Shown one piece after another: positions 1 through 7,318 of a stretch of DNA of 10,632 bases. Position numbers and translations under genes: made by a program. Below the pieces are notes generated by a model. It had not been told where the DNA came from and ran no database searches. It saw nothing but the letters and a program-made list of their open reading frames with translations. The DNA is from JBDIBB01 sp039812685 (GTDB taxonomy: Bacteria > Acidobacteriota > Vicinamibacteria > Vicinamibacterales > JAFNAJ01), in NCBI GenBank assembly GCA_039812685.1, contig JBDIBB010000129.1:1-10632 (forward strand). The letters run 5' to 3'. The first letter of the stretch is position 1; each line of letters begins with the position of its first letter.

Positions 1-19
1 GATCCGAGCAACCCGCGCG

Positions 20-616
20 CTACCGCAGGCGGGCGTTCACCGCGTTCCAGTTGATCGTGTGCCACCACGCGCCCACGTAGTCGGCGCGGCGGTTCTGGTA
101 CTTCAGGTAGTACGCGTGCTCCCACACGTCGATCCCGAAGACGGGCGTCTTGCCGTCCATCATCGGGTTGTCCTGGTTGGGTGTGCTCTCCACCGACACG
201 CGGCCGTCCTTCTCCACCAGCCACGCCCAGCCGCTGCCGAAACGGCCCATGGCGGCCTTGGCGAACTCCTCCTTGAACTTGTCGAAGCTGCCGAAGGCAC
301 CGTTGATCGCGTCGGCCACCTTGCCGGTGGGCGCGCCACCGCCGTTGGGGCCCATGACCTGCCAGAACATCGTGTGGTTCACGTGCCCGCCCCCGTTGTT
401 GCGCACGGCGGTGCGAATCTCCTCGGGCACGGCGGCCAGGTCGCGGATCAGCTCCTCGGCGCTCCTGGCCTGCAGGGCGGCATGCTTCTCGAGCGCCTTG
501 TTCAGGTTGTCGACGTAGGCCTGGTGATGCTTCCCGTGGTGGATGCGCATCGTCTGCTCGTCGATGTGCGGCTCGAGCGCGTTGAAGTCGTAAGGCAACG
601 GAGCCAGGGTGTGCAT
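20..616 (-). CDS. sodA: superoxide dismutase, Mn/Fe family, Mn-type signature
   Basis: Converts superoxide to oxygen and hydrogen peroxide. The 198-residue length is usual for the single-domain family. The four metal ligands are visible: His26 (in IHHGKHH), His81 (in NHTMFW), Asp163 and His167 (in DVWEHAYY). Gly77 and Gln148 (in NQDNP) are the arrangement of Mn enzymes; Fe enzymes put the active-site Gln near position 69-77 instead. Mn or cambialistic use is therefore more likely than strict Fe. The start was chosen at 616 because MHTLAPLPYDF aligns with the family N-terminus and a GAGGAGA ribosome site lies about 6 bases upstream; a longer reading from 658 adds 14 unrelated residues. No signal peptide is seen, so it should be cytoplasmic. 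It lies 67 bases after mqnE on the same strand and probably shares its transcript. Family certain, metal inferred. Confidence 0.96.
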   Translation of the reverse strand: MHTLAPLPYDFNALEPHIDEQTMRIHHGKHHQAYVDNLNKALEKHAALQARSAEELIRDLAAVPEEIRTAVRNNGGGHVNHTMFWQVMGPNGGGAPTGKVADAINGAFGSFDKFKEEFAKAAMGRFGSGWAWLVEKDGRVSVESTPNQDNPMMDGKTPVFGIDVWEHAYYLKYQNRRADYVGAWWHTINWNAVNARLR

Positions 617-646
617 GGATGTCTCCTCGCTGGATTGATGGGTGAA

Positions 647-669
647 CGCCGGGAACACGGGTTCCGGCG
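647..669 (-). other. stem-loop between mqnE and sodA
   Basis: CGCCGGGAAC (647-656) pairs with GTTCCGGCG (661-669), giving nine base pairs with one bulged G and a 4-base loop. It lies in the 67-base gap between mqnE and sodA. On the minus strand no T-run follows, so it is not a classical intrinsic terminator. It could attenuate read-through, or protect or process the mRNA so that the two genes are expressed at different levels. Confidence 0.4.
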
Positions 670-683
670 CGGGCCGCGGCGAA

Positions 684-1796
684 TCAGGCCGGCTGGCCGC
701 TCGGGTGCTCTATCAGGTTGTACAGCGTATCGCGTTCGAAGGGCTCGCGTCCCGCCGCCGCGATCAGCGCCCGGATCTGCGCCGGCGTCATCGCCTCCGG
801 CGTGCGCGCGCCCGCCATGTGGTAGATGCGCTCCTCCTGCACGGTGCCGTCGAGATCGTCCACGCCGAACCACAGCGACTGCTGCGCCACGTCGACGCCG
901 GTGGCGATCCAGAACGCCTTGACGTGCGCGATGTTGTCGAGCAGCAGCCGCGCCACGGCGTGCACGCGCAGCGTCTCGGCGGCGGTCGGCGCCGGCAGCT
1001 TGCGCATCTGGTTGTTGTCGGGGTGGAAGGCGAGCGGGATGAAGGCCTGGAACCCGCCCGTCTCGTCCTGCAGCGCGCGGGCGCGCAGCATGTGATCCAC
1101 GCGCTCGGCCGCGGTCTCGATGTGCCCGTAGAGCATGGTCACGTTCGTCCGCAGGCCGAGGCGATGGGCCGTGCGGTGGATGGCGAGGTACCGATCGGCG
1201 CCGCACTTGTCGTGGCAGATGCGCTGGCGCACGCGCTCGGCGAAGATCTCGGCCCCGCCGCCCGGCAGGCTCTGGAGCCCGGCCGCCATCAGCGCGCGCA
1301 GCACCTGCTCGTCGTCCATGCCGTACAGGTCGGCGAAGAAGGCGATCTCGACGGCGGTGAACGCCTTCAGGTGCACGTCGGGCCTGATGCGCTTGAACCC
1401 CCGCAGCAGCTCCGCGTAGTAGTCGAACGGCAGGTCGGGGTGCAGCCCGTTGACGATGTGGATCTCGGTGAGGGGCTGATCGGCACGCTGGCGCAGCTTG
1501 TCCCAGGCCTGCTCGAGCGAGAGCGTGTAGGCGCCGGGATCGCCCACCTTCAGCCGCGCGAACGAGCAGAACAGGCAGCTCGCCACGCACACGTTGGTCG
1601 CCTCGAGGCGGATGTTGTGGTTGTAGAAGGTCCGCCCGCCGTGACGCTTCTCGCGCTCGCGGTTGGCGAGCCACCCGACGGCGAGCAGGTCGCGCGTCTC
1701 GAAGAGGCGGAGGCCGTCGTCGAACGAGAGGCGGACGCCCTCGTCGAGCTTGTCGCTGATGTCGGTCAGGCCTGCGGTGAGGAGACGCGCGCGCAT
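684..1796 (-). CDS. mqnE: aminofutalosine synthase (radical SAM, menaquinone biosynthesis)
   Basis: First-stage enzyme of the futalosine route to menaquinone. It uses S-adenosylmethionine radical chemistry to join 3-[(1-carboxyvinyl)oxy]benzoate (the MqnA product) to adenosine, giving aminofutalosine. The radical SAM cluster motif CX3CX2C is at Cys70, Cys74, Cys77 (TNVCVASCLFC). The family blocks EIHIVNGLHPDLPFDYY (about 111-127), HLKAFTAVEI (about 142-151) and the LPGGGAEIF loop (about 178-185) separate MqnE from its relative MqnC. About 370 residues is full length. ATG at 1796 was chosen over GTG at 1802 because GAAG precedes it at reasonable spacing and no ribosome site precedes the GTG; the difference is two residues. 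It is divergent from the B12 operon and followed by sodA. Another pathway gene, mqnD, is at 7319 on the other strand. Confidence 0.95.
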   Translation of the reverse strand: MRARLLTAGLTDISDKLDEGVRLSFDDGLRLFETRDLLAVGWLANREREKRHGGRTFYNHNIRLEATNVCVASCLFCSFARLKVGDPGAYTLSLEQAWDKLRQRADQPLTEIHIVNGLHPDLPFDYYAELLRGFKRIRPDVHLKAFTAVEIAFFADLYGMDDEQVLRALMAAGLQSLPGGGAEIFAERVRQRICHDKCGADRYLAIHRTAHRLGLRTNVTMLYGHIETAAERVDHMLRARALQDETGGFQAFIPLAFHPDNNQMRKLPAPTAAETLRVHAVARLLLDNIAHVKAFWIATGVDVAQQSLWFGVDDLDGTVQEERIYHMAGARTPEAMTPAQIRALIAAAGREPFERDTLYNLIEHPSGQPA

Positions 1797-1810
1797 GGAC
1801 ACTTCACGAA

Positions 1811-1843
1811 GGACGGGCCGGGCCGGGGCCGGCGATCCCGTCC
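1811..1843 (-). other. stem-loop in the mqnE leader
   Basis: GGACGGG (1811-1817) and CCCGTCC (1837-1843) are perfect inverted repeats around a GC-only interior that can itself fold (CCGG repeats). On the mqnE transcript the structure ends about 14 bases before the ATG. That is close enough to influence ribosome access. No RNA family is recognised. In an AT-poor genome some such stems arise by chance. Confidence 0.35.
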
Positions 1844-1906
1844 ACCGATGCTAATGCCAAAGGCGTGGGCGACGCCAGCGCCGGCGCCCCCGCCCGCCAC
1901 GTCGCG

Positions 1907-1912
1907 TATACT
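1907..1912 (+). promoter_or_regulatory. candidate -10 box of the B12 operon
   Basis: TATACT is a near-consensus -10 hexamer in sequence that is otherwise almost free of AT. It sits just ahead of the riboswitch core, with an expected transcription start near 1919. No convincing -35 box is seen 16-18 bases upstream, so this is a partial call based on position and composition. Confidence 0.45.
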
Positions 1913-1924
1913 GCTCGGAGTTCG

Positions 1925-2135
1925 ACGCTCGCCCGCCGGTCCAGGGAAGTTGGGTGCAAGGCCCACACGGTCCCGCCACTGTGAACGGGGAGCGGCGGCT
2001 CGCCCGCCCGCGCCATCACGCCGGATCCGCATCCGGCGGCCCGCGCGGCCGGGAGCCCACGTCACGGTGCCGCACGCCGGCGCCGGAAGACGGAGCCCGC
2101 CGCGCTGATCCGCAAGTCAGGAGACCTGGCCGATT
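1925..2135 (+). ncRNA. cobalamin (B12) riboswitch
   Basis: Conserved cobalamin aptamer blocks occur in the right order. The core CCAGGGAAG is at 1941-1949, followed by a GGGTGCAAGGCCCA hairpin and CCCGCCACTGTGA (1972-1984). A strong variable stem-loop follows: CGCCGGAT (2019-2026) and ATCCGGCG (2031-2038). Next come CACGGTGCC, then CGCCGGAAGACGG near 2080-2092, and the closing B12 box AAGTCAGGAGACCTGGCC (2114-2131). The CGG-CCAGG side at 1938-1945 can pair with CCTGGCCG at 2125-2132. The aptamer looks complete. It precedes a TonB receptor and an ABC importer, the usual targets, and should reduce their expression when adenosylcobalamin (or a related form) binds. Exact ends are approximate; the identity is firm. 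Confidence 0.93.
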
Positions 2136-2142
2136 CGGGAAA

Positions 2143-2194
2143 CGTCCTCACCGCTGCCGCACGGCAGCCCGGCGCGTGGTGACGCCGGAGGAGG
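2143..2194 (+). promoter_or_regulatory. riboswitch expression platform and btuB ribosome site
   Basis: A perfect hairpin GCTGCC-GCAC-GGCAGC lies at 2153-2168. It is enclosed by weaker pairing of CGTC/ACC (2143-2152) with GGT/GACG (2178-2184). The strong ribosome site GGAGGAGG (2187-2194) is 6 bases before the ATG. TCCTC at 2145-2149 is complementary to GAGGA inside that site (2188-2192), so an alternative fold would hide it. No T-run follows any stem. Control at translation initiation is therefore more likely than transcription termination. The alternative pairing is inferred from complementarity only. Confidence 0.5.
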
Positions 2195-2200
2195 TTCCGC

Positions 2201-4468
2201 ATGATCGGTCGTGTCCCTACTATCTCGTCCGTCCTGGCTGCCGCCTGCCTGGCGGCCGCCGTCGCGTCCACCCACGCCGCCAGCCTGACGGGCACCGTCG
2301 TCGATCCGCACGGGCGGCCCGTCCCTGGTGCGAACGTTCACGCGGAGCCCCAGTCGGGCGCCGCGCGCGAGACGCGCACGGGCGCCGACGGCACCTATCG
2401 TCTCGACGGGCTCGCGGCGGGCGCCGTCGTGCTGCGCGCCTTCGGCGAGGGATTGCAGGCCGACGCGGTCCTCGTCTCGATCCCCTCGGTGGACGCCAAC
2501 CTTGACCAGCCGATCGCGATGCGGCTGAGCGCGCTCTCCGACAGCATCGTCGTCTCGGCGTCGAGCCTGGAGGCGCCGCGATCGACGCTGCCCGCCAGCA
2601 CGACGGTGCTCAGCGCCGAGGACCTGCGGCTGGAGCAGGCCGAGTCGATCGGCGACGCGCTGCGGCGCGTGCCGGGCCTCGGCGTGGCCACCGGCGGGGG
2701 ACGCGGCGCGGTCACCTCGCTGTTCCCCCGCGGCGGCGAGTCCGACTACACGCTGGTGATGATCGACGGGCTGCGGCTCAACGCGTTCGGCGGCGGCCTC
2801 GACGCGGCGCACCTCTCGCCGGCCGGCGTGGAACGGGTGGAGGTGGTCCGCGGTCCGCAGAGCGCGCTCTACGGCGCCGACGCCATCGGCGGCGTGCTGC
2901 AGCTGGTGACCCGCCGCGGCGGCCCGCTGGGCGGCTCGGCCCTGGTCGAGGGCGGCAGCCAGCGCACGGGACGCACCGCGCTCGAGGCGGCCGGTGGCGC
3001 GCGCGTGTGGTCGTGGCACGCCAGCGGCCAGTACCTGGGCACCCAGGGCCGCAACGGCGACACGACGCTGACGGGCGAGACGGTCGCCAACGACGACTAC
3101 ACGGCCCGGCAGGCGACGGCCGGCGGCGGATGGCAGGACGCGCGGCACGAGGTGCGCGGCTTCCTGCACCTCAGCTCGTCGGCGCGCGGCAACCCCGGCC
3201 CCTTCGGCAGCGATCCCCACGGCACCTTTGCCGGCATCGATCGCATCTCGCGCGGCACCACCGATCAGGCCGGCGGCGCGGTGTCGGCCTCCACCCACGT
3301 GGGCGCCGCGCTGCGGGTGCGCGCCAGCGCGACGCTGGCCGACTACGACAGCGGCTACGTGAGCGCGTGGGGGAGCACCGTCACCGAGACGCGCCGCGGC
3401 ACGGGACGGGTGCAGGCCGACTGGACACGCACGCCGGCGTTTGCGCTCTCGGCCGGCGCGGAGCTGCTGCGCGAGCGCGCGCGCAACACCTACATCGTCG
3501 GCTCGACGGCCGAACCGCTCCCCATCTCGCGCGGCATCACGGGCACGTTCCTCGAGGCGCGCTCCGACGTGGCGGGGCGGCTGCTGGTGGCCGCCGGCCT
3601 GCGCGCCGAGCACATCACACGCGATGCGCTGGACGGCGATCCGGCAGGCTTCCCGCCGCGCCCGGCCTTCACGCGCGACACGGTGGTGTCGTGGAACCCG
3701 AAGCTGGCGCTGAGCTGGATGGCGAAGCCGATGGGCACGCGCGGCCGCGCCTCCACACGGCTCAAGCTGAACGCCGGCACCGGCATCCGCCCGCCCGACG
3801 CCTTCGAGATCGCCTTCACCGACAACCCGGCGCTCGAGCCGGAACGCAGCCGCAGCATCGACGCCGGCGTGGAGCAGGTGGTGGCCGGCGGACGCCTCGT
3901 CGTCGAGGCGACCTGGTTCGCCAACACCTACGACGACCTGATCGTCGCCATCGGCCCGGCGTTTGCCGACGTCAGCCGGTATCGCACCGACAACGTATCG
4001 AACGCCAGAGCGCGCGGCCTCGAGCTCGCCGCGGCCTCGCGGCTGCCGCGCGGGCTCGCGCTGCGCGCCGGCTACACGTGGCTCGACACCGAGATCCTGG
4101 CGGTGGACGGCGGAAGCCAGGCGCCGCCGCCGTTTGCCGTCGGACAGCCGCTGCTGCGCCGGCCGCGACACCAGGGGTTCCTCGACCTCACCTTCGCCGG
4201 CGATCGCCTCGACGGGTTCGTGCGCGCGACGGCGCGTGGCGAGGCGCTCGACGTGGACCCGTCCTTCGGCGCGTTCGGCGGCACGGCGATGGCGCCGGGC
4301 TTCGTCACCGCCGATCTCGGCGTGTCGTGGCGCCCGCTGGCGCGCGCGCGGCACACGGTGTTCGCGCGGGTCACCAACGTCCTCGATCGCCGGTACGAGG
4401 AGGTGCTCGGCTTCCCCTCCCCCGGCCGCGCGGTGATGGCGGGACTGCGCCTTGCTCACGGCCGATAG
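2201..4468 (+). CDS. btuB: TonB-dependent outer-membrane receptor, cobalamin type
   Basis: Carries B12 across the outer membrane using energy from TonB. Residues 1-26 form a signal peptide ending THA, cleaved before ASLTG. Residues 28 to about 110 are a carboxypeptidase-regulatory-like beta-sandwich (LTGTVVDPHGRPVPGANV, GTYRLDGL), an extension common in Acidobacteriota and Bacteroidota receptors. DSIVVSA (114-120) is the probable TonB box. The plug runs from about 125 to 240 (DALRRVPGLGV, VERVEVVRGPQSALYGADAIGGVLQLVT), then a 22-strand-type barrel to residue 755. The C-terminus ends RLAHGR, without the terminal aromatic residue most outer-membrane barrels carry. Substrate is assigned from the riboswitch and the btuDCF neighbours; the receptor alone could not separate cobalamin from a siderophore. 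The last 17 bases overlap the next gene. Confidence 0.9.
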   Translation: MIGRVPTISSVLAAACLAAAVASTHAASLTGTVVDPHGRPVPGANVHAEPQSGAARETRTGADGTYRLDGLAAGAVVLRAFGEGLQADAVLVSIPSVDANLDQPIAMRLSALSDSIVVSASSLEAPRSTLPASTTVLSAEDLRLEQAESIGDALRRVPGLGVATGGGRGAVTSLFPRGGESDYTLVMIDGLRLNAFGGGLDAAHLSPAGVERVEVVRGPQSALYGADAIGGVLQLVTRRGGPLGGSALVEGGSQRTGRTALEAAGGARVWSWHASGQYLGTQGRNGDTTLTGETVANDDYTARQATAGGGWQDARHEVRGFLHLSSSARGNPGPFGSDPHGTFAGIDRISRGTTDQAGGAVSASTHVGAALRVRASATLADYDSGYVSAWGSTVTETRRGTGRVQADWTRTPAFALSAGAELLRERARNTYIVGSTAEPLPISRGITGTFLEARSDVAGRLLVAAGLRAEHITRDALDGDPAGFPPRPAFTRDTVVSWNPKLALSWMAKPMGTRGRASTRLKLNAGTGIRPPDAFEIAFTDNPALEPERSRSIDAGVEQVVAGGRLVVEATWFANTYDDLIVAIGPAFADVSRYRTDNVSNARARGLELAAASRLPRGLALRAGYTWLDTEILAVDGGSQAPPPFAVGQPLLRRPRHQGFLDLTFAGDRLDGFVRATARGEALDVDPSFGAFGGTAMAPGFVTADLGVSWRPLARARHTVFARVTNVLDRRYEEVLGFPSPGRAVMAGLRLAHGR

Positions 4469-5273
4469 GCTCTCGTTCGCCTACGGCACCGAGTCGGTGC
4501 TCGACGCCGTCTCGCTCGAGGTGCCGCGCGGCGCGCTGGTCGGCCTGCTCGGCCCGAACGGATCGGGCAAGACCACGCTGCTGCGGCTGCTCTCGGGCGC
4601 GCTCGCGCCGGGCGCCGGCACGGTGCGGCTCGACGGCCGCGACGTGGCGCGGATCCCGCGCGTCGAGATGGCGCGGCGCGTGGCGATGGTGCCGCAGGAG
4701 ACGCAGCTCGCCTTCGACTACTCGGTGCTCGAGATCGCGCTGATGGGCCGCTACCCCCACCTCGGTCCGTTCGAGCTGGAAGGGCCCGAGGACATCGCCA
4801 TCGCCCGCCGCGCGCTGGAGGCGACGGGCACGGCGGCCTTCGTGCGACGGCCGTTCGCCACGCTGAGCGGCGGCGAGAAGCAGCGGGTGGCGATCGCCAG
4901 CGCGCTGGCGCAATTCGAGCCGCGCGCGCGGCCGGCCGCGCCGGATCCGGCAGGCGCGCCGCCGCCGGCGCAGCTGCTGCTGCTCGACGAGCCCACGGCC
5001 AGCCTCGACCTCCACTACCAGCTCGAGGTGGTGTCGCTGCTGCGCCGGCTGAATTTCGAACGCGGCCTCACGACAATCGTCAGCACGCACGACCTGAACG
5101 TGGCCGCCTCGCTCTGCGAGCGGCTGGTGATGCTGCGCGGCGGCCGCGTGATCGCCAGCGGCCCCACGACCGAGGTGCTCACCGCCGGGACCGTGCGCGA
5201 GCTCTACGGCGTGGACGTGCACGTGGCGCGGCACGAGGTGTCGAAACACCTCACGGTGGTGCCGCTGTGGTAG
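4452..5273 (+). CDS. btuD: ABC transporter ATP-binding protein, cobalamin/siderophore/heme family
   Basis: The ATPase that powers B12 import through BtuC. Visible motifs: Walker A GPNGSGKT (34-41), Q-loop Gln82 (VPQETQ), signature LSGGE (138-142), Walker B LLLLDE (175-180), D-loop SLD (184-186) and H-loop His213 (VSTHD). A Pro/Ala-rich insert of about 20 residues (155-174) separates signature and Walker B, as in some HmuV-like proteins. The start is TTG at 4452: an in-frame stop lies just upstream at 4434, and MLTADRLSFAYG matches the family N-terminus, so no ATG or GTG can serve without losing conserved sequence. It overlaps the receptor gene by 17 bases and the permease gene by 7, which suggests translational coupling. 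Heme or ferric-siderophore import is the alternative; the riboswitch argues for B12. Confidence 0.9.
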   Translation: MLTADRLSFAYGTESVLDAVSLEVPRGALVGLLGPNGSGKTTLLRLLSGALAPGAGTVRLDGRDVARIPRVEMARRVAMVPQETQLAFDYSVLEIALMGRYPHLGPFELEGPEDIAIARRALEATGTAAFVRRPFATLSGGEKQRVAIASALAQFEPRARPAAPDPAGAPPPAQLLLLDEPTASLDLHYQLEVVSLLRRLNFERGLTTIVSTHDLNVAASLCERLVMLRGGRVIASGPTTEVLTAGTVRELYGVDVHVARHEVSKHLTVVPLW

Positions 5274-6313
5274 GCGACGCGACGCGAACCGCCCCGGAAC
5301 GACTGGCGGCGATGTCGCTGCGGCGCAGGGTGTGGATCAGCGTGGCGGGCTTCGGCCTGCTGGCGATGGGCGCGATCCTCATCGCCCCGGCGATCGGCTC
5401 GACGCCGGTGAGCCTGGCCCGCGCGCTCGACGGCGCGATCCCGTTTGCCGACAACGTCGACGCGCAGATCTTCTTCGTCGCGCGCCTGCCCCGCACGCTG
5501 GCCGGGGCACTGGTGGGCGCCGCGCTTGCCGCCGCCGGCGTGGTGCTGCAGGCGCTGCTGCGCAACCCGCTGGCCACGCCCTTCACGCTGGGCGTGTCGG
5601 CCGGCGCCTCGCTCGGCGCCATGCTCGCCATCATGGCCATCGGGCCGTTCGGCATCGGTGGCCTCTCCGGCGTCCCGCTGGCGAGCTTCGCCGGCTCGCT
5701 CTGCGCGGTGGGCGTGGTCTACGGGCTCGCACGCATCCGCCGGCGCGGCCTCTCCACCGACGTCCTGCTGCTGGCCGGCGTCACGATGAACGCGTTCTTC
5801 TCGGCGCTGATCCTCTTCGTGCAGTACTTCGCCGACTTCGCCCAGACGTTCCGCGCGGTACGCTGGCTGATGGGCGATCTCGACGTCGGCAGCTACCAGC
5901 CGATCCTGGCGGCGCTGCCGCTGCTGGCCGCCGCCTTCGCGATCTTCGCGTGGCTGCCGCGCTCGCTCAACCTCCTGGCGCTGGGCGCCGAAGCGGCCAC
6001 CACGCGCGGCATCGACGTGACGCGCGCGCAGCGGCTCGCCTTCTTCAGCGCCTCGGTGGCCACGGGCGCCGCGGTGTCGCTCGGCGGACCCATCGGCTTC
6101 ATCGGCATCGTCGTGCCGCACCTGGTGCGGCTGATCGTGGGCGCAGACCACCGCGTGGTGCTGCCCGCCGCCACGCTGTTCGGCGCGGCCTTCCTCGTGA
6201 CGTGCGACGTGGCGGCGCGCACGATCATGGCGCCGATGGTGCTGCCCGTGGGCGTGATCACGGCGCTCATCGGCGGACCTTTCTTCCTGTGGCTGCTCGT
6301 GAAGCGGGCGTAG
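5267..6313 (+). CDS. btuC: ABC transporter permease, FecCD/BtuC family
   Basis: Inner-membrane channel for B12 that works as a dimer with the ATPase. The chain has many hydrophobic segments, about ten as in BtuC. Family blocks are FFVARLPRTLAGALVGAALAAAG (about 69-91), RNPLATPFTLGVSAGASLG (99-117), VSLGGPIGFIGIVVPHLVRL (about 268-287) and the closing LPVGVITALIGGPFFLWLL. The start GTG at 5267 overlaps the ATPase stop in the compact operon style. ATG at 5312 (MSLRRRVW) is a realistic alternative that removes 15 poorly conserved residues; neither has a strong ribosome site. Full length for the family (348 residues, or 333). No lesion seen. Confidence 0.92.
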   Translation: MVGDATRTAPERLAAMSLRRRVWISVAGFGLLAMGAILIAPAIGSTPVSLARALDGAIPFADNVDAQIFFVARLPRTLAGALVGAALAAAGVVLQALLRNPLATPFTLGVSAGASLGAMLAIMAIGPFGIGGLSGVPLASFAGSLCAVGVVYGLARIRRRGLSTDVLLLAGVTMNAFFSALILFVQYFADFAQTFRAVRWLMGDLDVGSYQPILAALPLLAAAFAIFAWLPRSLNLLALGAEAATTRGIDVTRAQRLAFFSASVATGAAVSLGGPIGFIGIVVPHLVRLIVGADHRVVLPAATLFGAAFLVTCDVAARTIMAPMVLPVGVITALIGGPFFLWLLVKRA

Positions 6314-6365
6314 CCGGACACCGGTCTGCCCGCCATCGACGCCGGAGGGATCGGGAGCCCGCGAC

Positions 6366-7217
6366 GTGAAGACCACCCGACGACTCGTCATCGCCCTGCT
6401 GCTTGCGGCGGCTGCGACGCTCACCGCCGGCGCGCAGGCGAGCCTGCCCGCGCGGCGCATCGTCTCGCTCGTGCCGGCCGTCACGGAGATGCTGTTCGCC
6501 ATCGGCGCCGGGCCCCGCGTCGTGGGCGTGAGCAGCTTCGACACCTATCCGCCCGAGGTGGCCTCCCGCGCCCGGGTCGGCGCGCTGGTGGACCCCGACC
6601 TCGAGCGCATCCTCGCCTTGCGCCCGGATCTGGTCGTCGTCTACGTCTCGCAGGACGAACTGCGCGCCCAGCTCGCCCGCGCCGGAATCGCCAGCTTCGT
6701 CTATCAGCACCAGGGGCTGGCCGACGTGCCGGTGGCCATGCGCCGGCTCGGGCAGGCGATCGGCCTGGAACCGGAAGCCGATCGCGCGGCGCGCGAGTTC
6801 GAGCAGCGCGTGGCGCGCGTGCGCACGGCGGTGGCCGGCCGCCGGCGGCCGGCGACGATGCTCGTCTTCGGCCGCGCCCCGCGAAGCCTGCGCAACATCT
6901 ACGCGAGCGGCGGCACCGGCTTCCTCCACGACGCGCTCGATGCGGCGGGCGGCGCCAACGTCTTCGCCGACGTGCCGCGTGAGTCGGTGCAGGCCTCCAT
7001 CGAGCTGATCCTCGCCCGCGCCCCGGAGGTCATCATCGAACTGCGGACGTCGGAACTCGTCGGCGATGGCAACGCCCCGTCGCCGTGGCTGCAGCTGGCC
7101 TCGGTGCCCGCCGTGCGGCAGGGCCGCATCCACACGCTGGCGGGCGACTACCTCGTGGTCCCCGGACCGCGACTGGCGGACGCTGTCGAGGCCCTGGCCC
7201 GCGTGCTCCATCCGTAG
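6366..7217 (+). CDS. btuF: periplasmic cobalamin-binding protein, TroA/BtuF fold
   Basis: Captures B12 in the periplasm and delivers it to BtuC. The N-terminus is basic then hydrophobic (residues 1-23) with cleavage near AGA-QA or AQA-S. There is no lipobox cysteine, so it is a soluble periplasmic protein. RRIVSLVPAVTEMLFAIGAGPRVVGVSSFDTYP (about 30-62) is the start of the helical-backbone metal/B12 receptor fold, with LEPEADRAAREFEQRV and GSGGTGFLHD-like blocks later. Start GTG at 6366 is preceded by GGGAG at 8-base spacing. The gap after btuC is 52 bases, and the gene closes the operon. The fold is shared with siderophore-binding proteins; B12 is inferred from context. Confidence 0.9.
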   Translation: MKTTRRLVIALLLAAAATLTAGAQASLPARRIVSLVPAVTEMLFAIGAGPRVVGVSSFDTYPPEVASRARVGALVDPDLERILALRPDLVVVYVSQDELRAQLARAGIASFVYQHQGLADVPVAMRRLGQAIGLEPEADRAAREFEQRVARVRTAVAGRRRPATMLVFGRAPRSLRNIYASGGTGFLHDALDAAGGANVFADVPRESVQASIELILARAPEVIIELRTSELVGDGNAPSPWLQLASVPAVRQGRIHTLAGDYLVVPGPRLADAVEALARVLHP

Positions 7218-7242
7218 CGCGGCCCGGCCCCGGCCGGCGCGC
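7217..7242 (+). terminator. GC-rich stem-loop after btuF
   Basis: GCGC GGCC (7217-7224) can pair with GGCC (7232-7235) and GCGC (7239-7242), with a 3-base bulge and a 7-base loop, directly at the btuF stop codon. There is no T-run, so this would be a weak or factor-dependent operon end. The GC-only composition makes a chance fold possible. Confidence 0.3.
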
Positions 7243-7260
7243 ACGGTCCCGTCACGCATG

Positions 7261-7270
7261 GGTCCGGACC
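7261..7270 (+). promoter_or_regulatory. perfect 10-base palindrome upstream of mqnD
   Basis: GGTCCGGACC is its own reverse complement and lies about 33 bases ahead of the candidate -10 box of mqnD, where a regulator could bind. No regulator is recognised for it, and a single 10-base GC palindrome in this composition can be chance. Confidence 0.25.
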
Positions 7271-7303
7271 AGGCGCCGCCGGCAGCGATCCGCGCTGGCA
7301 GAC

Positions 7304-7309
7304 TAGAAT
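7304..7309 (+). promoter_or_regulatory. candidate -10 box of mqnD
   Basis: TAGAAT sits in the context CTAGAAT, one of two such occurrences noted in upstream regions of the window; the other precedes the sulfur-carrier fusion gene at 8272. The predicted transcription start would be about 7315-7317, only a few bases before the ATG at 7319. That implies a leaderless or nearly leaderless mRNA, in line with the lack of a clear ribosome site. No -35 box is evident. Confidence 0.4.
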
Positions 7310-7318
7310 GGGCGGATC

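Noticed and set aside
59..2108. Long plus-strand open frames opposite sodA and mqnE
   Set aside because: They are antisense to well-identified genes, rich in Arg/Ala/Gly/His/Val as expected of GC-rich shadow frames, and show no recognisable domain.
2117..4459. 780-codon minus-strand open frame opposite the TonB receptor
   Set aside because: Low-complexity Arg/Gly/Ala/His composition with no motif, and the opposite strand holds a clear full-length receptor.
4452..7217. Heme or ferric-siderophore importer instead of B12
   Set aside because: The proteins alone would allow it, but a complete cobalamin riboswitch precedes the operon and the genes overlap or follow closely.
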